Source of the DNA: CSP1-5 sp964348275
Lineage (GTDB): Bacteria; Methylomirabilota; Methylomirabilia; Methylomirabilales; CSP1-5
Direction: 5' to 3'
Length of the DNA: 64,000 nt
Assembly: GCA_964348275.1 (NCBI GenBank)
Contig: CAYGBT010000005.1
Coordinates: forward strand, 48,391-112,390
The translations under genes were made by a program, and so were the position numbers. Below, piece after piece: positions 17,182-25,054 of this stretch. Each line of letters begins with the position of its first letter. Position 1 is the stretch's first letter. The notes under the pieces were generated by a model, which was given only the letters and a program-made list of their open reading frames with translations, had not been told where the DNA came from and did not search any database.

Positions 17182-17702
17182 TGCAGAAGTCGATTGCCGA
17201 GTACCAGGTGCTGAAAACCACGCGCGGCTGGGTCGCCGTGGCCTTTACCGAACGGGGGATCCTGGCCCTCACCCTCCCAGTCGAGAACTCGGAGCGGGCC
17301 ATCGAGGCCGTGCAGGGTAAGATCACTTTCGCCTTGACCCGGGGACAGGGATACGGAAATTTGGCTCGAGATTTGAATCGCTATTTCCAGGGAAAGAAGG
17401 TCTCGTTCGATTACCGCCTGGATTTTCTGGAAGGCACGCCATTTCAGCGGAGGGTTTGGGCACTCCTTCGCAGGATCCCGTACGGGGAAACGCAGAGCTA
17501 CCGGGAGGTGGCAAGAGCGGTCGGAATGCCCCGCGCCGCGCGGGCCGTGGGACAGGCCGTGGGTGCAAATCCTATCCCACTCCTCATTCCCTGCCATCGG
17601 GTCGTGGCTTCCGATGGGACCTTGGGTGGCTACGCCTGGGGTCGAAGGTGGAAGCGGCGCCTCCTTGAGGTCGAAGGGGTCGGATCGCGCTTGAGAGCGT
17701 AG
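17178..17702 (+). CDS. ogt: Methylated-DNA--protein-cysteine methyltransferase
   Basis: Suicide repair enzyme that transfers the methyl group from O6-methylguanine to its own cysteine. 174 residues: ribonuclease-H-like N-terminal part, then the DNA-binding helix-turn-helix with arginine finger (SYREVARAVGMPRAARAVG) and the active site LIPCHRVV with Cys139, followed by GGYAWG. Coupled to ridA by an ATGA overlap. Confidence 0.95.
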   Translation: MMQKSIAEYQVLKTTRGWVAVAFTERGILALTLPVENSERAIEAVQGKITFALTRGQGYGNLARDLNRYFQGKKVSFDYRLDFLEGTPFQRRVWALLRRIPYGETQSYREVARAVGMPRAARAVGQAVGANPIPLLIPCHRVVASDGTLGGYAWGRRWKRRLLEVEGVGSRLRA

Positions 17703-17926
17703 GGTCCGGCGGAGCAGCCCTCCGGGATACCGTCTCGTCTATTCACCCCTCATTCGTAAGATCCTCAGACCATTGATGGCAGATCAGCCGATCTCAGTCC
17801 ATTGCAGCCTCGAGGGGGAGGTAGCTCACGCCTCAATCTACTCTTTGGGACATCTGGCCTGTTCACCGATGGTTGTGGGATGATGCAGCGGCGATTAATG
17901 GTCGGACGAGTCGCCGCAGAAGAAAC

Positions 17927-18934
17927 TTATACCCCTGCAACGCGAAAGATCGCAGACGTGCTGGCCACGATGAGGTGCGCCGCAGGGGCAAAGGCAAGGC
18001 CTACGAGGTTGGCCCCCGTCACCATGAGTCGTGGAGATTCAGGACGATCAAATCGATAGACACCTCGGTGTCCCCTGACCCCGGCGACCACCCAGAGGCA
18101 ACCCTCACGGTCTAAGGCAAGTCCTTGCGGTCGTTCTAAAGGTCCCCAGTAAGGCTCCGCATCACCGAACCGGTTGATCCGATAGATGACATCCTCGTTG
18201 GAGAGGGTTGGGGCGGTGGCGAAGAGGTCGCCCTCCGGGCCGATAGCCAGGTGGAAGGCCGCCACGCTGGGGGGAAGAGAGGAGAAGGGCTCGGGCCGAC
18301 CCCCTGGCATCAGGCGGTAGACCGTTCCGGTTCGATCTCCGATGTAAAGGACGCCGGCCTCATCGAGGCAGAGACCGGTGGCAATGCCCAAGTCCTCTGC
18401 GAGGACTTCCATGTCCCCTGTGGGAAGGAGGCGATACACGCGTCCCTCATATCGGCTCGAGATCAATAGGGAACCATCCGGGTGAAGCGCCAGCCCCGTA
18501 GGATTGATGGGTCCAGCCGGAAGGGGCTCTACGGTCCCAGCGGGGGCGATACGCACCAAGGGAACTGAAACTTTCTCTCCGCGACGACCGCTGATGGTGG
18601 TGTAGATGAACCCCTCCGCGTCCACCACCGGATTGGCCACTGGATGAAGGTCGGGGGCTACCTTTTCCCCGATGGAGAAGGGACTGGTGATGGGCTCCGA
18701 ATCGATCATGAGCGTGATGGGGCCGGTTTGGGCATCAGGGGGAATGGGCAGAATAAGGCGGGTGTTGGAGACGATCGACGGACGGGCTTCGGTCTCGCCG
18801 AGAAAGACCAGGGGAGAGGTCTCCCCGCTGAGAAAGCCGGTCCCGAGGATGAGGATTGTTCCCCCCTCGACGCCAGCCGAGGGCTCAACCGCAGAGATGA
18901 TGGGTTTCTGGGGGAAGTCCTGAGACATCGCCAT
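17927..18934 (-). CDS. IPT/TIG domain plus NHL/SMP-30-like beta-propeller protein
   Basis: 335 residues. Residues 10-90 form an IPT/TIG immunoglobulin-like domain (PIISAVEPSAGVEGGTILILGTGF in pieces, ending in SPFSIGE). From about 95 onward there are about six repeats of the type 'NPTGLALHPDGSLLIS ... VYRLLPTGDMEVLA', the NHL/gluconolactonase propeller pattern. No signal peptide is seen, so it may be cytosolic or exported by another route. Such propellers bind ligands or act as lactonases; the substrate cannot be read here. It stands alone on the minus strand. Confidence 0.8.
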   Translation of the reverse strand: MAMSQDFPQKPIISAVEPSAGVEGGTILILGTGFLSGETSPLVFLGETEARPSIVSNTRLILPIPPDAQTGPITLMIDSEPITSPFSIGEKVAPDLHPVANPVVDAEGFIYTTISGRRGEKVSVPLVRIAPAGTVEPLPAGPINPTGLALHPDGSLLISSRYEGRVYRLLPTGDMEVLAEDLGIATGLCLDEAGVLYIGDRTGTVYRLMPGGRPEPFSSLPPSVAAFHLAIGPEGDLFATAPTLSNEDVIYRINRFGDAEPYWGPLERPQGLALDREGCLWVVAGVRGHRGVYRFDRPESPRLMVTGANLVGLAFAPAAHLIVASTSAIFRVAGV

Positions 18935-19227
18935 TCCCCGATGATTACCGGATCGTCGTATTTGAACCTACGCTATCCATCCAGCTCTCCGTCGTCAAGA
19001 CCTTTGGCGTGTGAGAGTCCAAGGTCCAACGTCGGCTGTCCTTGGGACCGGGGCGCAACTGTTCATCCGGTCTCTCTGTTGAGGGGTCGCGCGGACGATC
19101 GAGAAGTAGGCAAGAAGGGAACATATGAGGCCCTGTAGAAGTAGCTCAAATTCTCTGGGCTCTCAGAGAGAGAAGGGTGCTGGCTGAACCGAGCCATCCG
19201 CTGCAGTGTGAGGCAAGAGGAGGACTG

Positions 19228-19362
19228 ATGACTTATACGGTGACGGTCGAGTTCTTCGAGATTGATGCCGTGTCGGGAGAACAGGCGGAGACAGTGATGG
19301 TGGAGATGCTCCGGTCGGCAGGATTTACCCGTTTTGGAGTTACGGGAAGCCGAGAGATCTAG
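19228..19362 (+). CDS. Small hypothetical protein (44 residues)
   Basis: ATG at 19228 has AGGAGG at a 6-base spacing. The 44-residue product (MTYTVTVEFFEIDAVSG at the start, SAGFTRFGVTGSREI at the end) looks like a single beta-alpha-beta unit. An in-frame upstream start at 19177 has no ribosome site. Its stop overlaps the convergent ferredoxin gene by four bases. Function unknown. Confidence 0.6.
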   Translation: MTYTVTVEFFEIDAVSGEQAETVMVEMLRSAGFTRFGVTGSREI

Positions 19363-19724
19363 TCAGAGGTTCCCGCGCTCACCATTTCCTGAGGAACTTC
19401 GGCGGGCGGATGAGGCTGGTCGCCTACCTGGATGTCGAACTGCGTTTCGAATTGATCGATGGGGATCATATCGATGGCGTTCCAGGCCATGCCTTCACAG
19501 ACGCGGGCACAAATCTGACACCCGATGCACTCGTGCCATCGGATCCGGACGGGGGGAATGACCGCGCCCGTATAATGCTGTGGCGATTCGTGGTCGATGC
19601 AGTCCACCGGGCAGAAGGGGATACACGCCTCACAGCCGGTGCAGGAGTCATTGACCACGGCCATGAGTCGCGGACGCTTCTTCTTTTTGGTCTTCCTGTT
19701 GTAATGAGGGATATCCTCGTACAC
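19359..19724 (-). CDS. 4Fe-4S dicluster ferredoxin
   Basis: Electron carrier of 121 residues. Two iron-sulphur motifs are visible: CTGCEACIPFCP at about 28-39 and CIGCQICARVCE at about 66-77, the latter with Glu in place of the usual Pro. An N-terminal 20-residue stretch rich in Lys/Arg (RKTKKKKRPR) and an acidic/Pro-rich tail extend the core. PVDCID and MAWNAIDMIP follow the clusters as in chlorophyll-reductase or benzoyl-CoA-type dicluster ferredoxins. No oxidoreductase partner is adjacent. Confidence 0.92.
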   Translation of the reverse strand: MYEDIPHYNRKTKKKKRPRLMAVVNDSCTGCEACIPFCPVDCIDHESPQHYTGAVIPPVRIRWHECIGCQICARVCEGMAWNAIDMIPIDQFETQFDIQVGDQPHPPAEVPQEMVSAGTSD

Positions 19725-19989
19725 GGCACACCCTTTGCTTTTCTGCGGGGCAGTTCCGGCAACGAAAATTACCCTACCATACCTGCCATTATCTTGTCAA
19801 AGATGGGGCGCAGCGGCTTGCCCTTCGGGCAATTTGATGCTACGTTCGAATTCCGTATTCACCCCCTGATCACGATTATCCTGGTCGGCTTGGAGCGACC
19901 GCGCGAGGGAGACAAGGATCCGGGAGTCATGCAGGGTCCAGCGATGTCTCTGGAAGACTAATTGAGCCTGTTTCGAGAGGAGGAGCGAG

Positions 19990-20331
19990 GTGGGGTTTCG
20001 CGCAGATCCCGTGGACTATCGCCTCGAGGAGGCCGCGCGCCTGCTCGTGGTCCGCTGGCGGGATGGCCATGCAAGCCAATATCCCTTTGACGAATTGCGC
20101 AAGGTCTGCCCCTGCGCCGACTGTCGTGCCGCCCCGAGACCGCAGGGAGGGCTCCAGGTTCTCACCGCTCCGGTGGTCCGCCAGGGGGAGATCCGGATTG
20201 TTCAGATTTCGCCTGTCGGCCGATATGCCTTGAGCTTCACGTGGAGCGACGGGCACAGCACGGGGATTTACTCTTTTGACTTTCTCCGTCGTCTCTGCCC
20301 GTGCGAGGCGTGTCGGTCGGGGGCAGAATGA
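19990..20331 (+). CDS. DUF971 family protein (GBBH-like N-terminal domain)
   Basis: 113 residues with the DUF971 pattern: LLVVRWRDGHASQYPFDELRKVCPCADCR (given in pieces: VRWRDGH, CPCADC), then VGRYALSFTWSDGH and GIYSFDFLRRLCPC. The cysteines CPCADC and CPCEAC likely bind metal. Members are linked by gene fusions to iron-sulphur proteins of the Mrp/ApbC group. GTG start with GAGGAGG ahead. Overlaps the next gene by four bases (ATGA). Confidence 0.88.
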   Translation: MGFRADPVDYRLEEAARLLVVRWRDGHASQYPFDELRKVCPCADCRAAPRPQGGLQVLTAPVVRQGEIRIVQISPVGRYALSFTWSDGHSTGIYSFDFLRRLCPCEACRSGAE

Positions 20332-20822
20332 TGGACCTGGTGCATTGGGTGCGGGGGCTTCCTCCGGAACTGGCCACCTTTGTCATCGCCAGCCTTCCCG
20401 TTTCGGAATTGAGGGGAGCGATCCCGGTGGCCCTCGGCGTTTATAAACTTCCTGTCTGGTCCGCCCTGCTCTGGGCCATCCTGGGCAATCTGGCACCCAT
20501 TCCGATCATCCTCAGGCTCCTTGAGCCGGTATCGAACTTTCTCCGCCAGCGGTCGCGTGTCTGGGAGGCGTTCTTCCGTTGGCTTTTCGCCCGGACCCGT
20601 CGGAAAGGGGAACATTATTTCCGGGTCTATAAGGAGTTCGGGCTGGTCCTGTTTGTTGCTATACCCCTTCCCATCACTGGTGCCTGGACGGGGTCCGTGG
20701 CCGCGTTCCTCTTCGGCATTTCCCCGGGACGAGGTTTCTTTCTGATCACGTTGGGGGTCCTCATCGCCGCAGGCCTAGTGACCGCCGCCAGTCTTGGCGT
20801 GAGCTGGCTGCCCTTCGTGTGA
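20328..20822 (+). CDS. Small multidrug export protein family (PF06695) membrane protein
   Basis: 165 residues with four to five membrane helices. Family features are SLPVSELRGAIPVAL in helix 1, then a cytoplasmic Arg-rich loop (LFARTRRKGEHYFRVYKEFGLVLFVAIPLPITGAWTG read in parts: FARTRRKGEH, IPLPITGAWTG). The family name comes from early annotation; transport is not proven. The ATG at 20328 overlaps the previous stop, so translation is coupled. Confidence 0.82.
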   Translation: MMDLVHWVRGLPPELATFVIASLPVSELRGAIPVALGVYKLPVWSALLWAILGNLAPIPIILRLLEPVSNFLRQRSRVWEAFFRWLFARTRRKGEHYFRVYKEFGLVLFVAIPLPITGAWTGSVAAFLFGISPGRGFFLITLGVLIAAGLVTAASLGVSWLPFV

Positions 20823-20829
20823 GGGGATC

Positions 20830-21960
20830 ATGTACCCTGAACGAGACCGCTCCATGGTGCAGGCGAAGCAGGAATCGGGTGCCGGATCCGAGGCGGGAAA
20901 AACCGGGGGCGAGTTCGGACCTTGCCGTGGGACGCGGCCGGTCATCCTCCTTCTCCTGGTACTCGCCGCAGGCGTCGTCTGGGGCGAGGGCCCCCTTCTG
21001 GACTCGAGAGAGGGGCGGCATCTCACAAATCTTCGGCAGCTCACCTTTGGAGGGTCGAACGCGGAGGCCTACTTTTCTTGGGACGGCAGCGCGTTGATCT
21101 TCCAGTCAACCCGGGACGGATATTTGTGCGATCAAATCTTTATCATGAAGGCGGATGGGAGGGATGTCCGCCTCGTCAGCACGGGGCGCGGGCGGACCAC
21201 CTGCTCCTTCTTCCTCCCCGGGAATCAGAGGATTATCTATGCCTCGACCCATGCGCAGGATCCCGCTTGCCCGCCCAGGCCGGACCGCTCTGAAGGTTAC
21301 GTTTGGGCCCTCTATGATTACGATATCTATATTGCCAATGTCGACGGGACCGGCCTCAAACGCCTGACCGACAATCCCGGATACGACGCCGAGGGGGCCC
21401 TCGCCCCGGATGGCAAGAGGATCGTTTTCACGTCGCTCAGATCGGGGGACCTGGATATCTACACCATGGACAGCACGGGGGGCAATCTCACGCGTCTCAC
21501 CTTTGAAAAAGGATTTGACGGGGGGCCCTTTTTCTCCTGGGACGGCAGCAAGATCGTCTATCGGGCTCACCATCCAGAGACACCCGAGGAGGTGGCGGAT
21601 TATGAGCGGCTCTTGTTCAAAGGGCTTTTGCGCCCCCGCCGGGCAGAGATCTTTGTCATGAATGCTGACGGGACGAATAAACACCAATTGACCCACAACG
21701 GCGCAGCCAACTGGGCTCCTGCCTTTCATCCAAACGGCCGTCAGGTAATCTTCTCCTCGAACCTTCATGCCCCCGGGACACGGAACTTTGATCTCTATCT
21801 GGTTAATATTGACGGCACCGGACTTGAGCGAATCACCTTTGGCGGGTTCAATAGCTTCCCCTTCTTTTCCCCCGATGGAATGAAACTGGTCTTTGAGTCG
21901 GACCGATGGGCGAAAGCGCCCCGGGAGTTCAACGTCTTTATTGCCGACTGGGTCCCGTAG
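20830..21960 (+). CDS. TolB-like PD40 beta-propeller protein, exported
   Basis: 376 residues. A hydrophobic signal (PVILLLLVLAAGVVWG at about 37-52) follows a long charged leader; the real start may be further in. The mature part has about six PD40/WD40-like repeats, for example YFSWDGSALIFQSTRDG, ALAPDGKRIVFTSLRSG and AFHPNGRQVIFSSN, each followed by DIY(I/T)(A/M)... DGTGLKRLT. This is the TolB propeller type that binds periplasmic or cell-wall partners. No Pal or Tol genes are nearby. Runs eight bases after the membrane protein gene. Confidence 0.85.
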   Translation: MYPERDRSMVQAKQESGAGSEAGKTGGEFGPCRGTRPVILLLLVLAAGVVWGEGPLLDSREGRHLTNLRQLTFGGSNAEAYFSWDGSALIFQSTRDGYLCDQIFIMKADGRDVRLVSTGRGRTTCSFFLPGNQRIIYASTHAQDPACPPRPDRSEGYVWALYDYDIYIANVDGTGLKRLTDNPGYDAEGALAPDGKRIVFTSLRSGDLDIYTMDSTGGNLTRLTFEKGFDGGPFFSWDGSKIVYRAHHPETPEEVADYERLLFKGLLRPRRAEIFVMNADGTNKHQLTHNGAANWAPAFHPNGRQVIFSSNLHAPGTRNFDLYLVNIDGTGLERITFGGFNSFPFFSPDGMKLVFESDRWAKAPREFNVFIADWVP

Positions 21961-22045
21961 ATCCGTCGGGCGGTTGTTGACCCCTCGGCTTTCGAATGGT
22001 AGGCTGAAGTCGCCTTCTTCCCCTTCTGGCTGAGCGAAGGAAACG

Positions 22046-22165
22046 ATGCCACGGGAGAGACCGGTCAGGGTCAAATCGCCGAATCTTCGAGTGAAAGATC
22101 GGCGGAAGATCTTGAAGTGGGTTCCCAAGCTCCGCAAGATCAAGCCGGCGAAGTCTGGAAGGTAA
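22046..22165 (+). CDS. Small basic protein (39 residues), possible
   Basis: ATG at 22046 with AAGGA seven bases ahead opens 39 codons to a TAA at 22163, ten bases before the next gene. The product is strongly basic (about 15 Lys/Arg; for example RRKILKWVPKLRK) with no acidic run, like a nucleic-acid binding peptide. Spacing suggests co-transcription with the Lrp-type ligand-domain gene. It may be a real small protein or a chance ORF. Confidence 0.4.
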   Translation: MPRERPVRVKSPNLRVKDRRKILKWVPKLRKIKPAKSGR

Positions 22166-22174
22166 GGGACGGGC

Positions 22175-22405
22175 ATGGTCCGGGCGTACATATTTATCGA
22201 GGCGGGCAAGGCGCGGGATCTTAAGGTGGCGGAGGAGATCGCCACGTTGCCCGGTGTGAAACGGGCCGATGTGGTCACGGGGCGGTTCGACGTGATCGCC
22301 ATGGTCGAGGTGGACGAGCTCGGGGCCCTCTGGGACACGGTAGACAGGATCCAGACTCTGCCCGCTGTCCTGAAGACCACCACGAACGTCGTGGTCCAGA
22401 GGTGA
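22175..22405 (+). CDS. Stand-alone Lrp/AsnC ligand-binding (RAM) domain protein
   Basis: 76 residues consisting only of the alpha-beta RAM domain of Lrp/AsnC regulators: AYIFIEAGKARD, LPGVKRADVVTGRFDVIAMVEV (in pieces: GVKRADVVTG, FDVIAMVEV) and VLKTTTNVVVQ. The DNA-binding half is missing. Such proteins form octamers and bind amino acids or modulate full-length Lrp proteins. The GTG of the next gene overlaps its stop. Confidence 0.9.
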   Translation: MVRAYIFIEAGKARDLKVAEEIATLPGVKRADVVTGRFDVIAMVEVDELGALWDTVDRIQTLPAVLKTTTNVVVQR

Positions 22406-22974
22406 AAGAGTTTCGCTCTCCTCTACACTTCCCTCGACCGAGAGAGAAGTGGACAGAGGCGGGAGCCGTGAATGCCGATGGGCGGGTGCCCTCCCGGTGG
22501 TGGACTTTACTGGGCGGATTACTCCTCCTGCTTACGGTTTTCGTGTTCCTGCCTCTCCTCATCACGAAATGGGAGCGGTACCTGGTTGCAGTCCCCTTGG
22601 GTCCCTTCCGATGGCTTGGTCTTGTCCCGATCTGTATGGGTACTCTTCTCGTGGTCTGGTCGGGCGCCCTCTTGATCACGCGAGGAGAGGGGACGCCGGC
22701 CCCCTGGGATCCGCCGAAACGGTTTGTCCTTGCCGGTCCGTTTCAGATTGTCCGCAACCCGATGATGGGTGGTGCCTTCGCGGTTCTGTTCGGTGAGGCG
22801 GTGTTCGCCGAATCACTGGCGATTTTCTTCTACCTGTGCCTGGTCATGGGCGTGGCGGGCTGGTATGTAGTTACCAATGAAGAGAAAGGATTGGAAGCGC
22901 GGTTTGGCGATGCGTATCTCGTATACAGAGAACGCGTCCCCCGGTGGCTGCCGCGGCTGTCCCGCAAGGGGTAG
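22402..22974 (+). CDS. Isoprenylcysteine carboxyl methyltransferase (ICMT/PEMT-like) family protein
   Basis: 190 residues with four membrane helices. The C-terminal SAM-binding signature of this integral-membrane methyltransferase group is present: GPFQIVRNPMMGGAF (RNPMY-like), then NEEKGLEARFGDAYLVYRERVPRWLP (pieces: EEKGLEARFGDAY, VPRWLP). Substrate may be a phospholipid or an isoprenoid; bacteria lack prenylated proteins. GTG start overlaps the previous stop. Confidence 0.85.
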   Translation: MKEFRSPLHFPRPREKWTEAGAVNADGRVPSRWWTLLGGLLLLLTVFVFLPLLITKWERYLVAVPLGPFRWLGLVPICMGTLLVVWSGALLITRGEGTPAPWDPPKRFVLAGPFQIVRNPMMGGAFAVLFGEAVFAESLAIFFYLCLVMGVAGWYVVTNEEKGLEARFGDAYLVYRERVPRWLPRLSRKG

Positions 22975-22990
22975 AGAGGATGGGCAGATC

Positions 22991-23290
22991 ATGTCAATCG
23001 ATTATGGGCGAGGGGAGTATGTGAGGCTGATGGCTGCCAGGGATGCCGCCATCCGACGCCTGGTGGACCAGGGGTACGAATTCGTCACCAATACCTTTCG
23101 TCCCGGGGCAGCGCCAAAGGGGGTGCGGGCCAAGGATGCGGACGCGCTTACGGGGCGGCTCCGGAAGGAAGGATATCAGGTGGAGGGCGCGTCCGCGTAT
23201 AATGAGACGGGGGATGTTCTTCCTTCAATGGTCTCCATCTGGCGAAGGCGCAGGTCGAGCACGCCTCAACCCATCAAGCCTGCCAAGTGA
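22991..23290 (+). CDS. Hypothetical protein (99 residues)
   Basis: Start ATG at 22991, 17 bases after the methyltransferase stop; an in-frame start further upstream lies inside that gene. Mixed alpha/beta soluble protein beginning MSIDYGRGEYVRLM, with VDQGYEFVTNTFRPG in the middle and a basic tail. No signal peptide or recognised domain. Composition is natural and the position within a tight plus-strand run supports it being real. Confidence 0.65.
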   Translation: MSIDYGRGEYVRLMAARDAAIRRLVDQGYEFVTNTFRPGAAPKGVRAKDADALTGRLRKEGYQVEGASAYNETGDVLPSMVSIWRRRRSSTPQPIKPAK

Positions 23291-23415
23291 TCCAGGAAAG
23301 GCCCTAACGTGCTCCCGTTTGCCGGTTCCGGGGGCTCCCCGGGCTGCTCCATTTGTGGGCCGGGGGGATCTGTGATACAGGTAAGGAAGTCTGTGGAAGA
23401 AGAAGGGGTGAGGGA

Positions 23416-24855
23416 GTGACAGCTGCGGGAAAAAGCCGGGAAACGCGGCGGACAAAGATCGTTTGTACCATCGGACCGGCCAGTGAGTCCGAAGAGGTCC
23501 TGGAGCGTTTGATCCTCGCCGGGATGGATGTCGCCCGTCTGAACTTCGCCCACGGCACCCTCGATGAGCACGCGCGGGTGATTCAGCGGATACGCACCCT
23601 CGAGACAAAGCTCGGCAAGCCGGTGGCGATCCTACAGGACCTTCCTGGTCCCAAGATTCGCCTGGGGAATTTCGAAGGCGGGGCGGCGTTGCTCCGGACC
23701 GGAGCCGAGTTTGTCATTAGCAATCAGCGCGTCCTCGGGACGGCGGAGCGGGCCTATGCCCCGTCCCCCGATTTCTTTCGGGAGGTCCGGGCCGGGGATA
23801 CGATCCTGGCTGATGACGGTCTGATTCAACTCAAGGTGTTGGCGAGCGATGGTGGGGAGGTGCGTTGTCAGGTCTTAACAGGCGGAATCCTCCGAAGCCA
23901 TAAGGGGCTTGGTCTCCCCAGTGGGCGTTTGAGCAGGGCCGCGCTGACCAAGAAAGATTTGGCGGATCTGGAGTTCGGGATCGCCCAGCGGGTAGACTTC
24001 GTGGCCACCTCCTTCGTTCGAGATGCCTCCGATCTGATTGAGGTGAAAAACTTTTTGGGAGCCTGGGGGGCCAAGATCCCAGTTATCGCCAAGCTGGAGA
24101 AGCCCGAGGCGGTTCGGAATCTCGAGGAAATCCTCCAGATCGCGTCCGGGGTCATGGTGGCCCGAGGGGACCTCGCGGTGGAGATGTCCATCGAGGAAGT
24201 CCCCGTCCTTCAGAAATTCATTCAGCGTCAGGGACGCCGGTACAAAGTCCCGGTGATCATCGCGACCCAGATGCTCGAATCCATGGTAGAACATCCGAGG
24301 CCGACGAGGGCGGAGGCCTCGGATGTTGCCAATGCCATCCTCGATGGGACTGACGCGGTGATGCTCTCCGCGGAGACGGCGACTGGAAGCTATCCAGTGG
24401 AGGCGGTCGAGATGATGACCCGGATCGCGCTCAGGGCAGAGCCGTACCTGCGTGTGCCTCCCTTCCCGCAGGCGGATGAGAAGGACTTTCCGGTGGTGGC
24501 CAGCGATGCCGCCTGTCGGGCCGCCCGGAGCCTCCATGCCGAGGCCATCGTTGTGTTCACCGAATCGGGTCACACCGCCCGGCTGATCTCGCAGGACCGC
24601 CCCGAGGTCCCGGTTATCGCTCTGACCCCTTGGGAAGAGTCCAGGCGACGAATGGCGCTTTACTGGGGGGTCGTCCCTCTGGTTGTCCAACGGCGGGAGA
24701 CGCTCGAAGAGATGTTCCACGAGATGGAGGGACTCCTCCTCGCTGAGGGCTGGGTCACAACAGGGGATACGCTAGTCATTATTTCCGGGGCTCCCATGTG
24801 GAAGCCCGGGACCGTTAATGCTATCAAGCTCCACCGGGTCGGCGAGATCCGGTGA
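23416..24855 (+). CDS. pyk: Pyruvate kinase
   Basis: Makes pyruvate and ATP from phosphoenolpyruvate and ADP. 479 residues from the GTG at 23416, standard length; a TTG/GTG further upstream would add a Cys/Gly-rich non-family leader. TKIVCTIGPAS at the N-terminus, MDVARLNFAHG, DLPGPKIR, the catalytic lysine stretch VIAKLEKPEA, MVARGDLAVEM, and IIATQMLESM with PTRAEASDVANAILDG; the C-terminal allosteric domain follows. No PEP-utiliser domain is fused. Confidence 0.96.
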   Translation: MTAAGKSRETRRTKIVCTIGPASESEEVLERLILAGMDVARLNFAHGTLDEHARVIQRIRTLETKLGKPVAILQDLPGPKIRLGNFEGGAALLRTGAEFVISNQRVLGTAERAYAPSPDFFREVRAGDTILADDGLIQLKVLASDGGEVRCQVLTGGILRSHKGLGLPSGRLSRAALTKKDLADLEFGIAQRVDFVATSFVRDASDLIEVKNFLGAWGAKIPVIAKLEKPEAVRNLEEILQIASGVMVARGDLAVEMSIEEVPVLQKFIQRQGRRYKVPVIIATQMLESMVEHPRPTRAEASDVANAILDGTDAVMLSAETATGSYPVEAVEMMTRIALRAEPYLRVPPFPQADEKDFPVVASDAACRAARSLHAEAIVVFTESGHTARLISQDRPEVPVIALTPWEESRRRMALYWGVVPLVVQRRETLEEMFHEMEGLLLAEGWVTTGDTLVIISGAPMWKPGTVNAIKLHRVGEIR

Positions 24856-25054
24856 GCGGTGATGGTCACCCCCATCGCGCGGCTTCCATCCATATTTTTC
24901 CCATAGAAAGCGGTTATGATAGGCGATGCCGCCTTTGGGGGCGGTCAGGGATTTTTCCGGTCGGACCTCCGACGGGCCTTCTGGTGGCAAGACCACCACT
25001 GGGCGGCCGGATGCGTCCTGGCACGGTGAAGGTTGACGGGAGAGACGTGCTCCG

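Noticed and set aside
21106..22383. A 425-codon minus-strand ORF opposite the TolB-like gene
   Set aside because: Lies fully across two well-supported plus-strand genes and reads as low-quality Gly/Arg/Pro sequence; a shadow frame.
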